Assembly: GCA_950295325.1 (NCBI GenBank)
Contig: OX485805.1
Span: 39,483,501 to 39,543,500, forward strand
DNA: 60,000 nucleotides
Reading direction: 5' to 3'
Source: Polytrichum commune
Lineage: Eukaryota > Streptophyta > Polytrichopsida > Polytrichales > Polytrichaceae
The position numbers and the translations under genes were made by a program. A model generated the notes under the pieces. The model was not told the DNA's origin and searched no databases. It saw only the letters and a list, made by a program, of their open reading frames with translations. Below, in pieces: positions 45,291 to 57,035 of this stretch; position 1 is the first letter of the stretch, and every line of letters begins with the position of its first letter.

Positions 45291-46201
45291 AAGGTCATTG
45301 TTTGGAGGCACTAGAGTAGTACACCCATCCGGCCAATCTTGTGGGTTGTTACTTCGCTTGGAGTAACAATTGTCACCACAAAAAGGTTGAGTAACAAGAA
45401 CGGAAATGATAGTTTAAGCAAAGACAAGGAGGCCTTGTCATAACATTATTTAGCGGCCTCAAATTGACCTCCTTAAAAATACATCAAACCGGCGCGTGCC
45501 AGTTTGATGCTATTTTGAGAGCTAATGTAACACTACATTTAAAATTTTACTTAGCCTATTTTTGAATGATTTGGGTATATACTTTCATTAGTTAACATTT
45601 ACTATAAAGTTTCAAAGACAAAACCAACGCTAGAATAAAAAAAAAATTCACCTAGAGTAGGTTAAAATCAAAACAAATCTAGAAAACAACTAAACAACAA
45701 AAAATACATTATGCAAGTTTACAAAGGAATTGTATTTTTTTTAAGAGTCTTCCGAAACCTCTATTGGAAACGATTTGGAATAATTTTGGGAACGAAAATA
45801 AGTCTAAAACAAAAGAAAAATCCGGCGGTGACCAATACGGACCGTTGCATATAAAATAAAACGTGAAGATGAGACAAAACTTCTACAAGATAGTCCAAAA
45901 GACTTTAATATATGAAGTGGGTAGATTTAGGTTAATTTGTCTTATTATAAGCAAAACAGGATCTATAAATTTTGTACAACCAATAATGTTAAGCCACCAC
46001 GTTCTAATCCTAGTTTATTATAAAACTACAATCTTAAGGACGAGTTAGAGCCATTGAATTTGTAGATTGATTTTAAACCATACATTTAGAATAAACTTTA
46101 AGCAGATCGGTTAGTGAAGTTCCCACCATATATCAAATTCTTTTGTTGTACTAAGTTTTTTTGGCAACGCGGACGTACATGTAGACTAAAGTAAGAGGTT
46201 A
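45291..46201. other. Non-coding with one GC-rich hairpin
   Basis: At 45,483-45,509, CATCAAACCGGC pairs with GCCAGTTTGATG around GCGT (one mismatch). Otherwise the stretch is AT-rich with no gene. A 61-codon frame at 45,863-46,048 is unrecognised. Confidence 0.45.
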
Positions 46202-47171
46202 CCGTACGTTAAGGGCAGCTTCGGCGCTCTCTTGCCGAATAATTATTAAAAGTAAAAAAACAGTGTTCGGCGGGAAGAAGAAAATTACTAAAAATTTCGG
46301 CATTTTAAATAGTTTAATAATGCAATTTCGGCATACATCCAAGAAGTTATTACCTAACGGTAAACAAGAATGTTTATTTACGATTTCACAATTTGTGTGA
46401 AGAGTTTTACAAAAGATATAAATCTTTCACGATTTTGTGAAGAGTTGAGAATGCTCTGTGCTTTATACAAGTAGAGTGGAGTTGTGTTCAACAATGCATA
46501 TGGGATATGTAAAGTTTGAGGTGAAGCACCTAGTTAGACTTCATTTTTATAACACGCATAACTTTTGCATAGAGTCTTCAAATGACATAAAATTTGTTGG
46601 AGATGAAAGATTACTTGATTTCTAAACTTTTCTTAGAGCAACAAAATTCCAAAAAAGTTGATCTTCTATGCACAAATGAGCTCCGAAAAACTATTATGAA
46701 CGCATTTTAATTTTTTGATCTTTACACGGCTGCAATGTTTTGTCCATATCTTTTGCATAAAGATTTATTTTGACACAAAACTTGTTGGGGGTGGAAGATT
46801 ACTTGATTTCTCAACTTTTGTTAGTTTGACAAAATTCTATAAAACTTCATCTTCTATGCTCAATTGGACTCCAAAAAATTGTGTACAACACATTTGAAAA
46901 GCCTCACTTAGAGTCTTGCTACTTCTTAACCCATATTTTTTGTGGACTAATGTAAGTGAGCTTGATTACAAAATGAGCACCTTCTCTCCATCAGAATTCA
47001 TATATGCTTCCAGTGTAAGTAAAATTCTAGTGAGAAGTTAAAATTTCTTACTTTTCGGCAATTTTGAAAATTAATTAATTTTATATTCGGCAAAAAATGT
47101 CAATAATTTTCCAAAATTTTCGGCGTCTATTTTTAGAATTAGTTTGTGCCGAAGCTGCCCTTAACGTACGG
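46202..47171. mobile_element. Family G 970-bp element with 24-bp perfect terminal inverted repeats
   Basis: The left end is CCGTACGTTAAGGGCAGCTT (then CGGC) and the right end is its exact complement. TA lies on both outer sides, so a 2-bp TA duplication as in Tc1/mariner is possible, but two bases are weak proof. Short TTCGGC or GCCGAA words recur near both ends (subterminal repeats). Inside, a ~190-bp direct repeat with GATTACTTGATTTCTxAACT at about 46,608 and 46,796 is present. No transposase is encoded. Confidence 0.75.
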
Positions 47172-47888
47172 TAGTATATGTGTTTTAATGTGTTGTTAAT
47201 TTAATAATGATTTAATGCTTTGTATAAATATATTTGAAGCATTTTGCAATATATAATTTAAAGTAAAATGAAATTATCATTAGATTGTTACATTAAAGAT
47301 GTTTAAAATATTTGAATTTATTTTAGACATAAATAGGTTTACTTAATTTAATTTAGATAGTTTAACCTATTTTAACTTTGGAAGCATTAAATCTTTTCGT
47401 ATTTAAGATATGTTTAAGATGTTTTCATATTGTTTAGAAATATTTAAGCTAATTTGTTACAATTTATGATTAGACATTTTAAATCCAATTTGGCTATTTG
47501 TATCTATCATTATATATTTTAATTCAATACTTTAAGCATACTTAATATCATATAAGCTTTATAATTATAATCTGTATAATAATAAGGTAACCCATAAAGA
47601 ACTTTATACATATTTAGATATTATGAGATATTTTAAATATATAATATATTTTAAATGATGTTAGATTTAATTTTAAGATTATTTGATTAATTTGAAAAAT
47701 ATTTAAGATAGATTATATATTATTTCAAAGTTAGTTACACTAGTTTGAAGGTGATATAACAATTCATTACATACTATCATTTGGATTAGAAGTCGTATGT
47801 TGATTTTGACATTTTTAAATATATGTTGAGGTAAAATAAGTATGTTTAGCATTTTTAACGTTTTTTTGGTTTTTTTTTTGCGTATCAG
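47172..47888. other. Very AT-rich leader before the + gene remnant
   Basis: TTTAAGAT- and AATATTTAA-like words recur, and composition is extremely AT-rich. It ends with a long T tract and TATCAG, a good splice acceptor, just before the first coding-like segment. So it may be a 5' UTR intron or the end of a mobile element. A similar AT-rich block lies beyond the start of the opposing gene at 55,008-55,690. Confidence 0.4.
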
Positions 47889-50800
47889 AGTGTTATACCC
47901 AAATGGAGGGTATTACTTCTGCATCCGACTTTTATTCTTTATCTCTACCACCTTCTACGAGATATCCACATGCGCGATGTCGAACAATATTGCCATCTTT
48001 GGCACCATTCACAGGTGGGCTTGTTTTCACTACTGTTGAAGGCGTAGTAAGGTCCCGTAGGAGGGAAGTGGAATTATTAGGCCTTCTATACCCGTTTCTT
48101 GTACGTTATCTATATCAATCCCCACAGTAGCTGTACATGTCTCGCAGTGCCCTAAAAGACGTATTTCACAGATTCGAGCCCACACTATTGTGGACCATCA
48201 TATTGAGCTATCGTATTCTACTTTTTCATTACCTTCGATAGATTTATTGAGGGAGTCACCGAGGGAGTTACCGAGGGATTTGGAGAAGGAATTACCGAAG
48301 GATTTTGAGAGGGAGTTACCGAGGGATTTTGAGAGAGATTTACCGAGGGGCTCCAAGTGAGACTTACTTCAAAATATTGAACCATATTTGACCCAATGTT
48401 TTACTAGATTTGTATGAGATGGGACGACAGTGGATTTATCTGAGGATTCGATAGGGGAATATTTTATAGTTTCCCAAAACGATGGCTTGTGGGATGATAA
48501 TGGGGAGTCTCTCAGAGAGTCTTTTGGAGCTGTAGAAGTTAATTTGCTTACCAACTTAGGTGTGAATATTGTTGAAGAATATGATTTAGCGGTAACCAAC
48601 AGTTTGGAAGGTGTTGGTGATTTTTTCGAAATGTACTGTATTGATGGAATCCAAAAATATAAGGATCTAGTTCCTAAATGGTCAAAGATGATGGCTATGG
48701 AAAATTTGTCGGGAAAAAATAGAGGTCGAAGGAGGAGAGAGTGGTAATTGGGCATTTGTTATTCTGCTTCGGCAGTTACTGGGATACCTATAAACGAGCT
48801 AGGTGCTGATGATATTAAAAAGAAAATAGGATTTTAAAGATTAAATGAGCAATTACGGAAAATATTAGAATTAGATCGAGTAATGAAAAATTGGACTATG
48901 CCCAATTCAGAAGAAAATGGAATTGAAAAATGGGTTATAGATAAGAATCAGTCGTATTTCAATTCCGAGGTTTTTCCCTTATTGATGGTGGACTTTGGCA
49001 TCACACATAAGGCATTGAGGGCAATCAAGGCTATCGATGCTATGGAAAATTTCAAGCACGTGAATAGCAAAAATATTATCGAACAACTCAATATAAGTTT
49101 TAATCATTGTTTTTGCAAGTTGTATATGCTATAAAAAAAATATTGTAATTTTTATGTGATAATGATTATGTAAGAAATATATTTGAATTTGGTAAAGTTA
49201 TAATATAATATTTTAGGTATTTTATTTTTTATTAATAAATATTTTAAATTGATGAGTTATTGTTGATTTGATGCCATTAATTTTATTTTATTTTATTTGT
49301 ACAGAAATTTATCACAGAGGCAACTGATGATAGATTATGGTGGCAACGAACAAATGGAGTTACATTTGGATGTCATGTAAATAATGTGGATGCATGGTGT
49401 ATTTTTATGATTTTATTGTATGAGCGATGTTCAGGTGAAATCTTACAAAGCGTGGTCTATTTTAAATTGGGAATCGACTCTAGATGTCATTAGAATCGTG
49501 GAGGTTAGGTATGTTATTATTTTTATTTTAGAATTTAAATTTATTTTTATTTTTATTTTTATTTTTATTTTACAATCAAATATTATTATATTTAATTGGT
49601 TGAATTACATTATTGATGACTTTTATGTGTGTCAGGTTTGTGAGGTTTGTTTGGAGTTTTTTCATGATCGAGGGTTGTTGTCTTGTATATCAATTGCTAA
49701 GTTTGAAGGAAAAAATTCGGATAAGGAAGTTATCGTTTATATTGCTAATCGGGAAGCATATCCGAATGGTGGACACATCTTGGATCAGTTTGTGACCTCA
49801 TGCAGCTAGGGATTACCATTGATAATCGACATCTGCAGTTTCGACTTTTTGGGTGTCACGACCTAACATGCTTTTATAGTTTAGTGACCAGAGGTGCTGT
49901 ATCAGCGATAGGGTTTTGTTTCTGTCCTTGGTGTTATTTCACAAAACCTACCTTAACAAATGTGGCCGTCCGTATTGACATCAATGTTTTTGATACTTTA
50001 TCTTCGATCGGAGCTACATATTATATGCGATAATCATTGTTGAGGGTACGTTTCAAATTATACAACAATGGTTTTTTTTTCTATATTTATAGAAATTTTA
50101 AGTAAATTTTAAAATCTGACTTATTGTATGTCTGAAATATTCAATGTATAATTTTTACTATGCAGGATATGAATCCGAGGATTCCTTCCGATGTGGGAGT
50201 GCATGAGCTTTTGATAGATATACTTCCCATTGAGATAGGTGCTTCCGTTCCCAATATTCTTGTTTTACGGGATTGGCCTATGGATAGGCCCAACGAACAT
50301 AAGGTAAATTTTTTTTTTACAATATTATTAAATTTTATAGTATGATTTTATGTACTGATTTATTTATATTTTAACCTATATATTTGTTCTATAAACAACT
50401 TATTCCCCCACCGATGAAAGATTTCGTGTATTGCACGAGACATATCTTTATTCAAACAATCATGAAGCTTATGCAACATTTAGAACGTTTTGCTCAAGAC
50501 TTGGATATTGCTGATCCAAAGACTACGTCATAATTTGATCAGCTTCGTGTTTGTATGCAGGTAATTTTTAATTTGTTTAATTTGATTAATTTTTAATTTT
50601 CTATTAAAATTTATATTAATGGTTTTTACATTTACTATTGGAAAATATGCAGAATCAACCTTTGAATATCCAAGTGACCTTACAAATGGACAAGCAGAAG
50701 AAAAAAAGTCAACAGTATATGTCGTTGAATTATGGCCAATCAGATGGTATTATTAGTGATCGTTTATTACATCATATGGATATTTTACTAGAGGTAAAAT

Positions 50801-52365
50801 ATCTTAACTTTGATTTATTTTTCCTATAAATGTTATGACGGCAAAAAACTTATTGTTACGTAATTAATTTCAATTGACAATGTATAGAATTTGACATATT
50901 TGATTATTATGTTGGCTATTGCTAAGGTGGTACGAGACGGAGTGGGTAATACACGTTATGAGTATATGTATAAGATGTGGGATGCTTACCGACGTTTGGA
51001 TATGTTACAAAAAGTATACAATAGTTTATCGCCCGAGTTGGAGCTACCTTTGGAAGAGAGGTATGAGTTGTAACATGTAATATGATTTCAATGTTTTTAA
51101 AAAAAATTAATTTTAAATGGTAGATTTTGTGTACTAATATGGGTTTTTTTATTGTACAATTTATCATATGCGGCACGTGAGTTTGGTTGGTATGCCTCCA
51201 AGTGTTTTGTTCAATTTACTCCATATTTTCATATCCAAATGGCTCATGCTAGACAAATTGCTCGTTGGCTACCACATCCTATTACACTAAGGCGCTTGAA
51301 GAATGAGGTTTTAGAGAGGAAGCATAGAGAGGCCAAGAATATGCACAATGCACAAGGTGCAGGTCGTGGGGGTCCTTGAGCTCGTATTCATGGGGTAAGT
51401 CCTAACTTATGTTTGTATTTAATTATTGAATTTATGATTTAATATTTGTTGAGTGTATGTTTACAATGACTAATATTGGAGATTTTTTTATAGACTACGG
51501 ATTGGGACAAAATGGACCTTGATAAGGAGGTGCTCGTACAATATATTCGATTACGAATGTCATTCAATGATATGATTCCGGTATGTTTCTTAATTTATTC
51601 TATTTATCAAGTTTCTACCATAATAGTATATAAATTGTTGATTGATATTTCGTAAAGTTGATTTTTGGCATAAAAATCCCATCATGTTTGCAATGTATTG
51701 CAGAAATATCGAGAGAAGATACAAGTACATGCAGATATTAAAAATGCAATGAGGTCAATATTTTTGGAGCATCCTTCATTTCTTGCCAAACCCGAGGCTG
51801 AAATACTAGCCTTGAGATATGAAGATCGCATTACAGCTAAACAATTGATCCAAGTGTTTAGGAATTGATATCACAGGCATGAACGAGAGCAATTAAAAGA
51901 AATACAAACTCCCACAGCCTTGACCGAGCCTCATCAGGTAAATTAACTAATTGTGTTATTTTGGTAATATTATGTTTTATACAAAATTTATAAATAAATA
52001 CATTATGTATATTATTGGTGTGTGTATATATATATATATATATTATTCGACTTACATCTTATGATTGTAATATGTATTGACAGGGACGCCGTGTATTGGA
52101 ACGGGTTAGACCATTGACAACACAAGCAGTAGAGGTAGATATATCTAGACAAACTTTTCGACACATGCAGAAGTGTCCTATACTACAGTCCGAATTAAAT
52201 GCTCCAAGTATTGAGGTGGCGGGTACCGCTACTATAGTCCATGCCGTTACCAATATTGTACCATCTAGCATTGGACGTGGCCAAGGTAGAGCTCGTGGTG
52301 GAGGTTGTGGCTCTCGTGGCCGTGGACATGGCCGGACGGGATTCACAACACCTGTAATAGAATAG
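47889..52365 (+). pseudogene. Decayed multi-exon gene, unknown family, RG-rich C-terminus
   Basis: Coding character is clear but broken. 47,903-48,110 reads MEGITSASDFYSLSLPPSTR. The frame then shifts and stays in one frame from 48,112 to 49,131, with stops at 48,358, 48,415, 48,745 and 48,835. This part contains an LPRDFERE-type repeat (48,245-48,350) and an acidic stretch. Later exons have good GT-AG borders: acceptor before 49,305, acceptor near 49,639, exon 50,165-50,303, 50,653-50,793, 50,888-51,060, about 51,160-51,394, 51,494-51,580, 51,704-51,937, and 52,084-52,365. Segments include CFCPWC (49,917-49,934), YRRLDMLQKVYNSLSPELEL and RQIARWLPHPITLRRLKNEV. The last exon ends in a Gly/Arg tail (IGRGQGRARGGGCGSRGRGH) that could bind nucleic acid. 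Several stops could come from CGA to TGA. I recognise no family. It converges on the - gene at 52,627. Confidence 0.7.
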
Positions 52366-52626
52366 TTAGATATTGTATTGGTTTATTCATCTTTATATAT
52401 TTATATACATATATATATATATATAACCTTAATACTATATCATATATCCTATACTATTCAATGCTTTGTATAGATTCATTAGTGTTTTTATATTTAAGAT
52501 ATTGATATTGTTTATTATTAAATCTAGTATAAATTTACAATCCAATAGTACATACAAGATATAACCAAGGTATCAAATATATAAATATAAAAACCAAATA
52601 CATATGATATCATTCACAAACTACTC
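52366..52626. other. Intergenic between two convergent gene remnants
   Basis: This 261-bp AT-rich spacer with an (AT)n tract at about 52,405-52,424 holds the putative 3' ends of both genes. AATAAA-like words occur but none is decisive. Confidence 0.5.
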
Positions 52627-55007
52627 TCAAGGACTAAGGTGGCAGTCCACTACACCAATGCTCTCATATTGTCCACGTATGGGCTCCCAAATATATCTAT
52701 CCCATGTAAAGCCAACTCGAAGATGTGGAACCCTAACTGAGTGGCCGTAAAAACTAAAAACCATCCTACAATCTACCCGACTGATTGGAGGATGGGGAAA
52801 ATCGTCAGAGGGCTCATCAAGCTGACGATCCGGAAAGGTGGACCAAGGATAGAATATATGTTGTCGGAGAATGTCGTATCCTGTACAAGCTGAACGGATA
52901 TGGCGGGTATGGTGCTCCACAATACAATACTGCAAGATGGGACCAAATACCGCACTCCATGTATCACTATCACACTCAACGTCTATATACGAATCATCAC
53001 TAGTCCCTTGAATATGACTACCCAGAATAGTCCTGAACACAAGAACTCTCACATGAGGTTGAGGAATCCCGATACAAGATGGTAGCACACCAGCATGTGA
53101 GTAAGCTTGGCTACTAGCAAGTCTTCTCAGCATAGACTCGGCGGAACTAGATGTACACAAACACCTCCAAATCCCATGTGGTATAGACAAATCCACCATA
53201 TACTCGCAGAAGTACGCCATAAGCAATGACATCCGACCAGACCACAAACGATAAGATTGCACGGTAAAGAAGAAATCCACAACATCTGCAATGGTTCAAC
53301 ATATAAGAATTTCATTAGTACGATGTATTAGGTATGATTATATATGAAAACTACATCAAACATAATTGAAAACACATAAAACTTACCGTGCACTTGGGAT
53401 GCATTACCCAAGAAAGAATCTGTTGTATAGAATACCTCTTGTCGTAAACATCTCCGCCTCCCACCATCTGAATGAATGAACTCAGGGATACTATAACCTC
53501 AACTAGTAATATCTTCAACCTGAGCAAACAAACGAGCTATAAACATTGGCTCGCCGTTCTCAGCGCCAACAAGACACTCCAAAACCTCAAGAAGTCTAAC
53601 ATTCTCCGCACCATCATTGTATGTGATATACAATCCCCCCAAAACTCTGTGCGCACCCCTCCAAGAAACACAACGTGAGACGAGGCTCGGAAATAACGAA
53701 GGCCCCTATACCAAATTATATGCCCTAACCCGAGAGTAATAGATGGAAATACATCATCCCGACCACCAATATATCCTCTACTAGGCCGTGCACTATCTCT
53801 AGCGGGGTCTAAGTCAAAGAGGGCAAAGGCATAGAAAGCAACTCATCTAGGGATGGTGATCTCAATGACAATCCTCCAGAAATATCAACTATCTCCATGG
53901 ACGTAAAAACCAAAGACCAAGTAGGATGTTGGGCATATGTCAAAGACGGAAAATACAAACCAGAGGAAGGATCTAACGTCATAAGATGAAGCACCCGCGA
54001 ATGATCATCTATAGCTGGATATGAAGTAATTTGTGCCAGAAGCATTGTTCATGTATCCTCTATACCCTCTAAAACTGCGACGGTGTGGAAATCTGGAACA
54101 CCTCTAACAAAAGTGGATTGTACCTCAACTAGGGTATGTGACAAACTAAGCCCATGAACGGCGTCACTCTTAGTCTCTACAATAGGCTCATCGACATCGC
54201 ATACTAATGGAGACAAAGGTACAACAATGGGAACAAACCTATTTTCAACCTCTCTAAAAAACAAGGCACGCTCATTACGAATTTGAAGTAATGATGTCTC
54301 TCTCGCTCTCTCAATCTCCTTTAACATATATGTCCTTTCTTGAGCTAAAGCTCTCCTCCTCTACAGCATATCTGTATCAAACACTTCCCTTTCCCTCGCC
54401 AATGCCAATATGGCCTCAACTGCAGTGCCCCTGCTATCCAAAAGCTGTAAAATCCGCGTTCCTTGAAGACCATCAACCCCTAATGCACTAGCAACGGATC
54501 GCTCGACACTCTGGGATGTGGAGGTGGCAACAATAGGCAAGGAGCCATCCCAACATGGGCAGGGGGAATTTGTATGCCTTGACTCGCCAAAATGGCTATA
54601 ATACGACTACCTTGCACACCAACCACCCCCCCATAAACTGGGGAACGAACAACAGGCCTCAAAACCGGTACATGTGCAATGATAGGATCATGTCGCACTT
54701 GAGCAGCCCTGAAACGATTCTCCACTCGCGTGGCATCCAATCGCCTACGCAAGTTGCCCCTGATCTCCTCACCAGGTCGATAGTAGTATGGCCTAGGACG
54801 AGACGGGGGAGGTTTGGGTATTTGAACCAAGTCCATAACCTCCTCAGGGGACATATCCAAAGCCCGGCGACCACGTGGAGAAGGAGTTTGAAGCCTAGCA
54901 TGAACCGTTGCATAGTCAGCTCGAGCAATGTCTCGCTCCACAGGGGACAAACCTCCATAATGAACTTGAGATGAAGTACCGGTCCTCGGAGGGGTTTTGG
55001 ATGCCAT
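52627..55007 (-). pseudogene. Decayed two-exon gene, unknown family, convergent partner
   Basis: The start ATG at 55,007 follows a TGTAG acceptor-like site. Exon 1 (55,007-53,387) begins MASKTPPRTGTSSQVHYGGL and is Pro/Arg-rich. It then has two similar blocks, GVVGVQGSRIIAILASQG and GVDGLQGTRILQLLDSRG. Next comes a charged, coiled-coil-like stretch (LKEIERARETSLLQIRNERA). Later segments read PSSGLYFPSLTYAQHPTWSL, FPSITLGLGHIIWYRGLRYF and EPMFIARLFAQVEDI. It is broken by frameshifts near 54,530 and 53,640 and by stops near 54,364, 54,049, 53,811 and 53,500. A canonical intron (53,386-53,286) joins in phase to exon 2 (53,285-52,627), a 217-residue open frame with no break, the longest in the window. 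The exon 1 end (RQEVFYTTDSFLG) faintly recalls a BAH domain, but I would not assign it. Function unknown. Confidence 0.7.
53286..53386 (-). other. Canonical 101-bp intron in the - gene remnant
   Basis: On - the exon ends CCAAGTGCACG, the intron starts GTAAGTTTTATG and ends CATTGCAG, and the next exon opens in phase. Joining gives ..ASQVH-D-VVDFFF.. with no frame change. Confidence 0.75.
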
Positions 55008-55690
55008 CTACATTTTTTTTTACACACACAATGTTGAAATAAGCAAAACTAACCAAACAACTAAATTAAATATACCTACATTAACGTAAATAACCTAATA
55101 TGTCAGAAAAAAACTTGAACTATGTTATGTTATCACTAAAATAGCTCAAAATATTTTACCAACCCTTAAAATAACTTAAACCTTGAATATATCGCAAATA
55201 CTCTTTCATACATAAAATATATCTAAAATATAGTAAATTACCTAAATTATGACTAATTATTAGATTTTTTATTATCTTAAAATAATATTAAAAATTTCAA
55301 GTATGATGTCACAAAATGATGTATAATACTAAATATGTGCTAAAATAGCTTTAATATCTTTAAAAACTTTAATCCCCATAAAACTAACATAAAAAAACTT
55401 AATGTGCTTCTCTTTAGCTTAAATGTCTATAAAATATCTCCAAAAACCTAAATTATATGATGAAAACAACTTCAATTTTTTTGATTAAGTAGTGAATTAT
55501 AAATTTACTAAGTTAAAATTCAAAATTTTGGCATGACCTTGTGTCAAATTCTTTTAAAATTATAGCCGTATTTTTGACATTTCACGTTTAGATTTATTAT
55601 TTTATAAATTTTAATCAAGGTCATATTCGTTTATTTTGTTTTATTAAATGTTTTTGTGTTTTTTTTTTAATTTAATTTTTTGATTGACAC
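55008..55690. other. Very AT-rich leader before the - gene remnant
   Basis: No coding frame. Composition and short words (TTTAAG, AATATTT, TATTTTAG) resemble the AT-rich block 47,172-47,888 on the other side of the two-gene unit. I could not find inverted ends that bound both. Confidence 0.4.
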
Positions 55691-55933
55691 ACTCAGGAGT
55701 TGAACCCGTTTTTCAGAGGTAGGTTGATTTTACGGGACAAAAGGCAAGTCAAAAAGGTGTCTCATCTTCACCCCTCATCGCAAGCAAGCTTGCGACTAAG
55801 TACCATCCCGAAGGGTGGAGGTAACCTCAACTACTTTGCCATTTGCTCAAACAATTTGTCCCATAAAATTAACATTACTAGGGCGCCGCCCCGACCGAAG
55901 TTTTAACAACTCCTCGGCCATGCCTCAGTGTGC

Positions 55934-55976
<43 letters not shown>

Positions 55977-56160
55977 TAAATGAATTAATTAAGTTCAACG
56001 GGCGGGTGCACCGCCAACTTAATTTAATTAGAAATATAACAAGTACATTCAATAAACAATGGGTGAGGAAATTCTAATTCCTTCACCAATTGTAAACCGT
56101 CGTTAAATTAAAAAAAAAACCAACCCCCTTCTAAAAGAATCTCTCGGGAAGGGTAAAACG
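55691..56160. repeat. Non-coding with (GT)n microsatellite
   Basis: A GT tract is at 55,939-55,973. The part before it (about 55,880-55,920) has GGCGCCGCCCCGACC and is GC-rich. A 68-codon frame at 55,700-55,906 is not recognised. Confidence 0.5.
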
Positions 56161-56208
56161 TGCTACATCTAGCATGGTGTTTGCATTTACCCCATGCTAG
56201 ATGTAGCA
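56161..56208. repeat. Perfect 17-bp stem hairpin
   Basis: TGCTACATCTAGCATGG (56,161-56,177) pairs exactly with CCATGCTAGATGTAGCA (56,192-56,208) around a 14-nt loop. It could be the core of an old fold-back element or a small RNA hairpin. Flanking complementarity is poor. Confidence 0.75.
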
Positions 56209-56507
56209 AGCTATCTATGCATCTAAGATGACATGCATACCTCCTCTCCATGGGACTTACGGGAGGGGAGAGATGCAATTCAAATTCCATTCAAGAATAC
56301 TAGTATGTTTAACGTAAAAATAAAATAAAATCAACCTTCTGCAATCAAGTTGAACCAAGTTGCACAAAGTTGAACCAAGTTGTACAACCTGCAATCATAA
56401 TTTCGATTCATTAGCCAACTTAAGTATGCTTGCAATTTGAAATTTGATTGCACTAGCAAATCTACAAATGAAGTCAAATAAATGTGTAGTAAAATAAAGT
56501 AAAATCA

Positions 56508-56632
56508 AACCATTAGAGGAATTTAAAGAATATACCTCAAATGAATAAAGAAAAACCGGAAGATGTCAACATGTAATTAGTTGGATTTAGAATCAGTAGA
56601 CACTTCACCGTGTATGTCCAAAAACTTCCGAG
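56508..56632 (+). mobile_element. Family A MITE fragment (A10)
   Basis: This is the right half only: ATTAGAGGAATTTAAAGAAT, GATGTCAACATGTAATTAG and TATGTCCAAAAACTTCC. Confidence 0.6.
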
Positions 56633-56702
56633 GCGTTGACCTGCACTAGCTGATGATTAGCCCCTGCATTTCTCTTAACCTCAATACAACCTTCAAACCT
56701 AT

Positions 56703-56931
56703 GATCGGGAAGAACCGGCAGTTGGTTACAAATGAACCGGTCGAATTTGAGAAATAACCGGTTGAAGTTCAAGACTGCAGGAAATTTACCAATCATTTTT
56801 GAGGAATTTATAGAATGTACCCCAATTAAATACACGAAAACGGGAGGATGTCAACCTGTACCTGGTTGGACTTGCAAACGCTAGGATCTCACCCGGTTAT
56901 GCCCAAAAATCTCCCCGATCGCTGCTTCAAA
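56703..56931 (+). mobile_element. Family A MITE (A11)
   Basis: A nearly full copy from GATCGGGAAGAACCGG to CTCCCCGATCGCTG. It includes GAATTTGAGAAATAACCGG, TTGAAGTTCAAGACTGCAG and CACCCGGTTATGCCCAAAA. No target duplication is seen. Confidence 0.65.
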
Positions 56932-57035
56932 CAAAGCCCCACAGGAAGCATTTTAGAGTAAGCTCCACAGTGAGCATTCCACGGTAATTGCACTGCCTAA
57001 ATTACAAACAAATTAAAGAAATGTGCAGTCAAGCA

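Noticed and set aside
47880-47895. GCGTATCAGAGTG resembling a plant LTR-retrotransposon primer-binding site
   Set aside because: No LTR pair flanks it, and the T-tract plus CAG fits a splice acceptor better.
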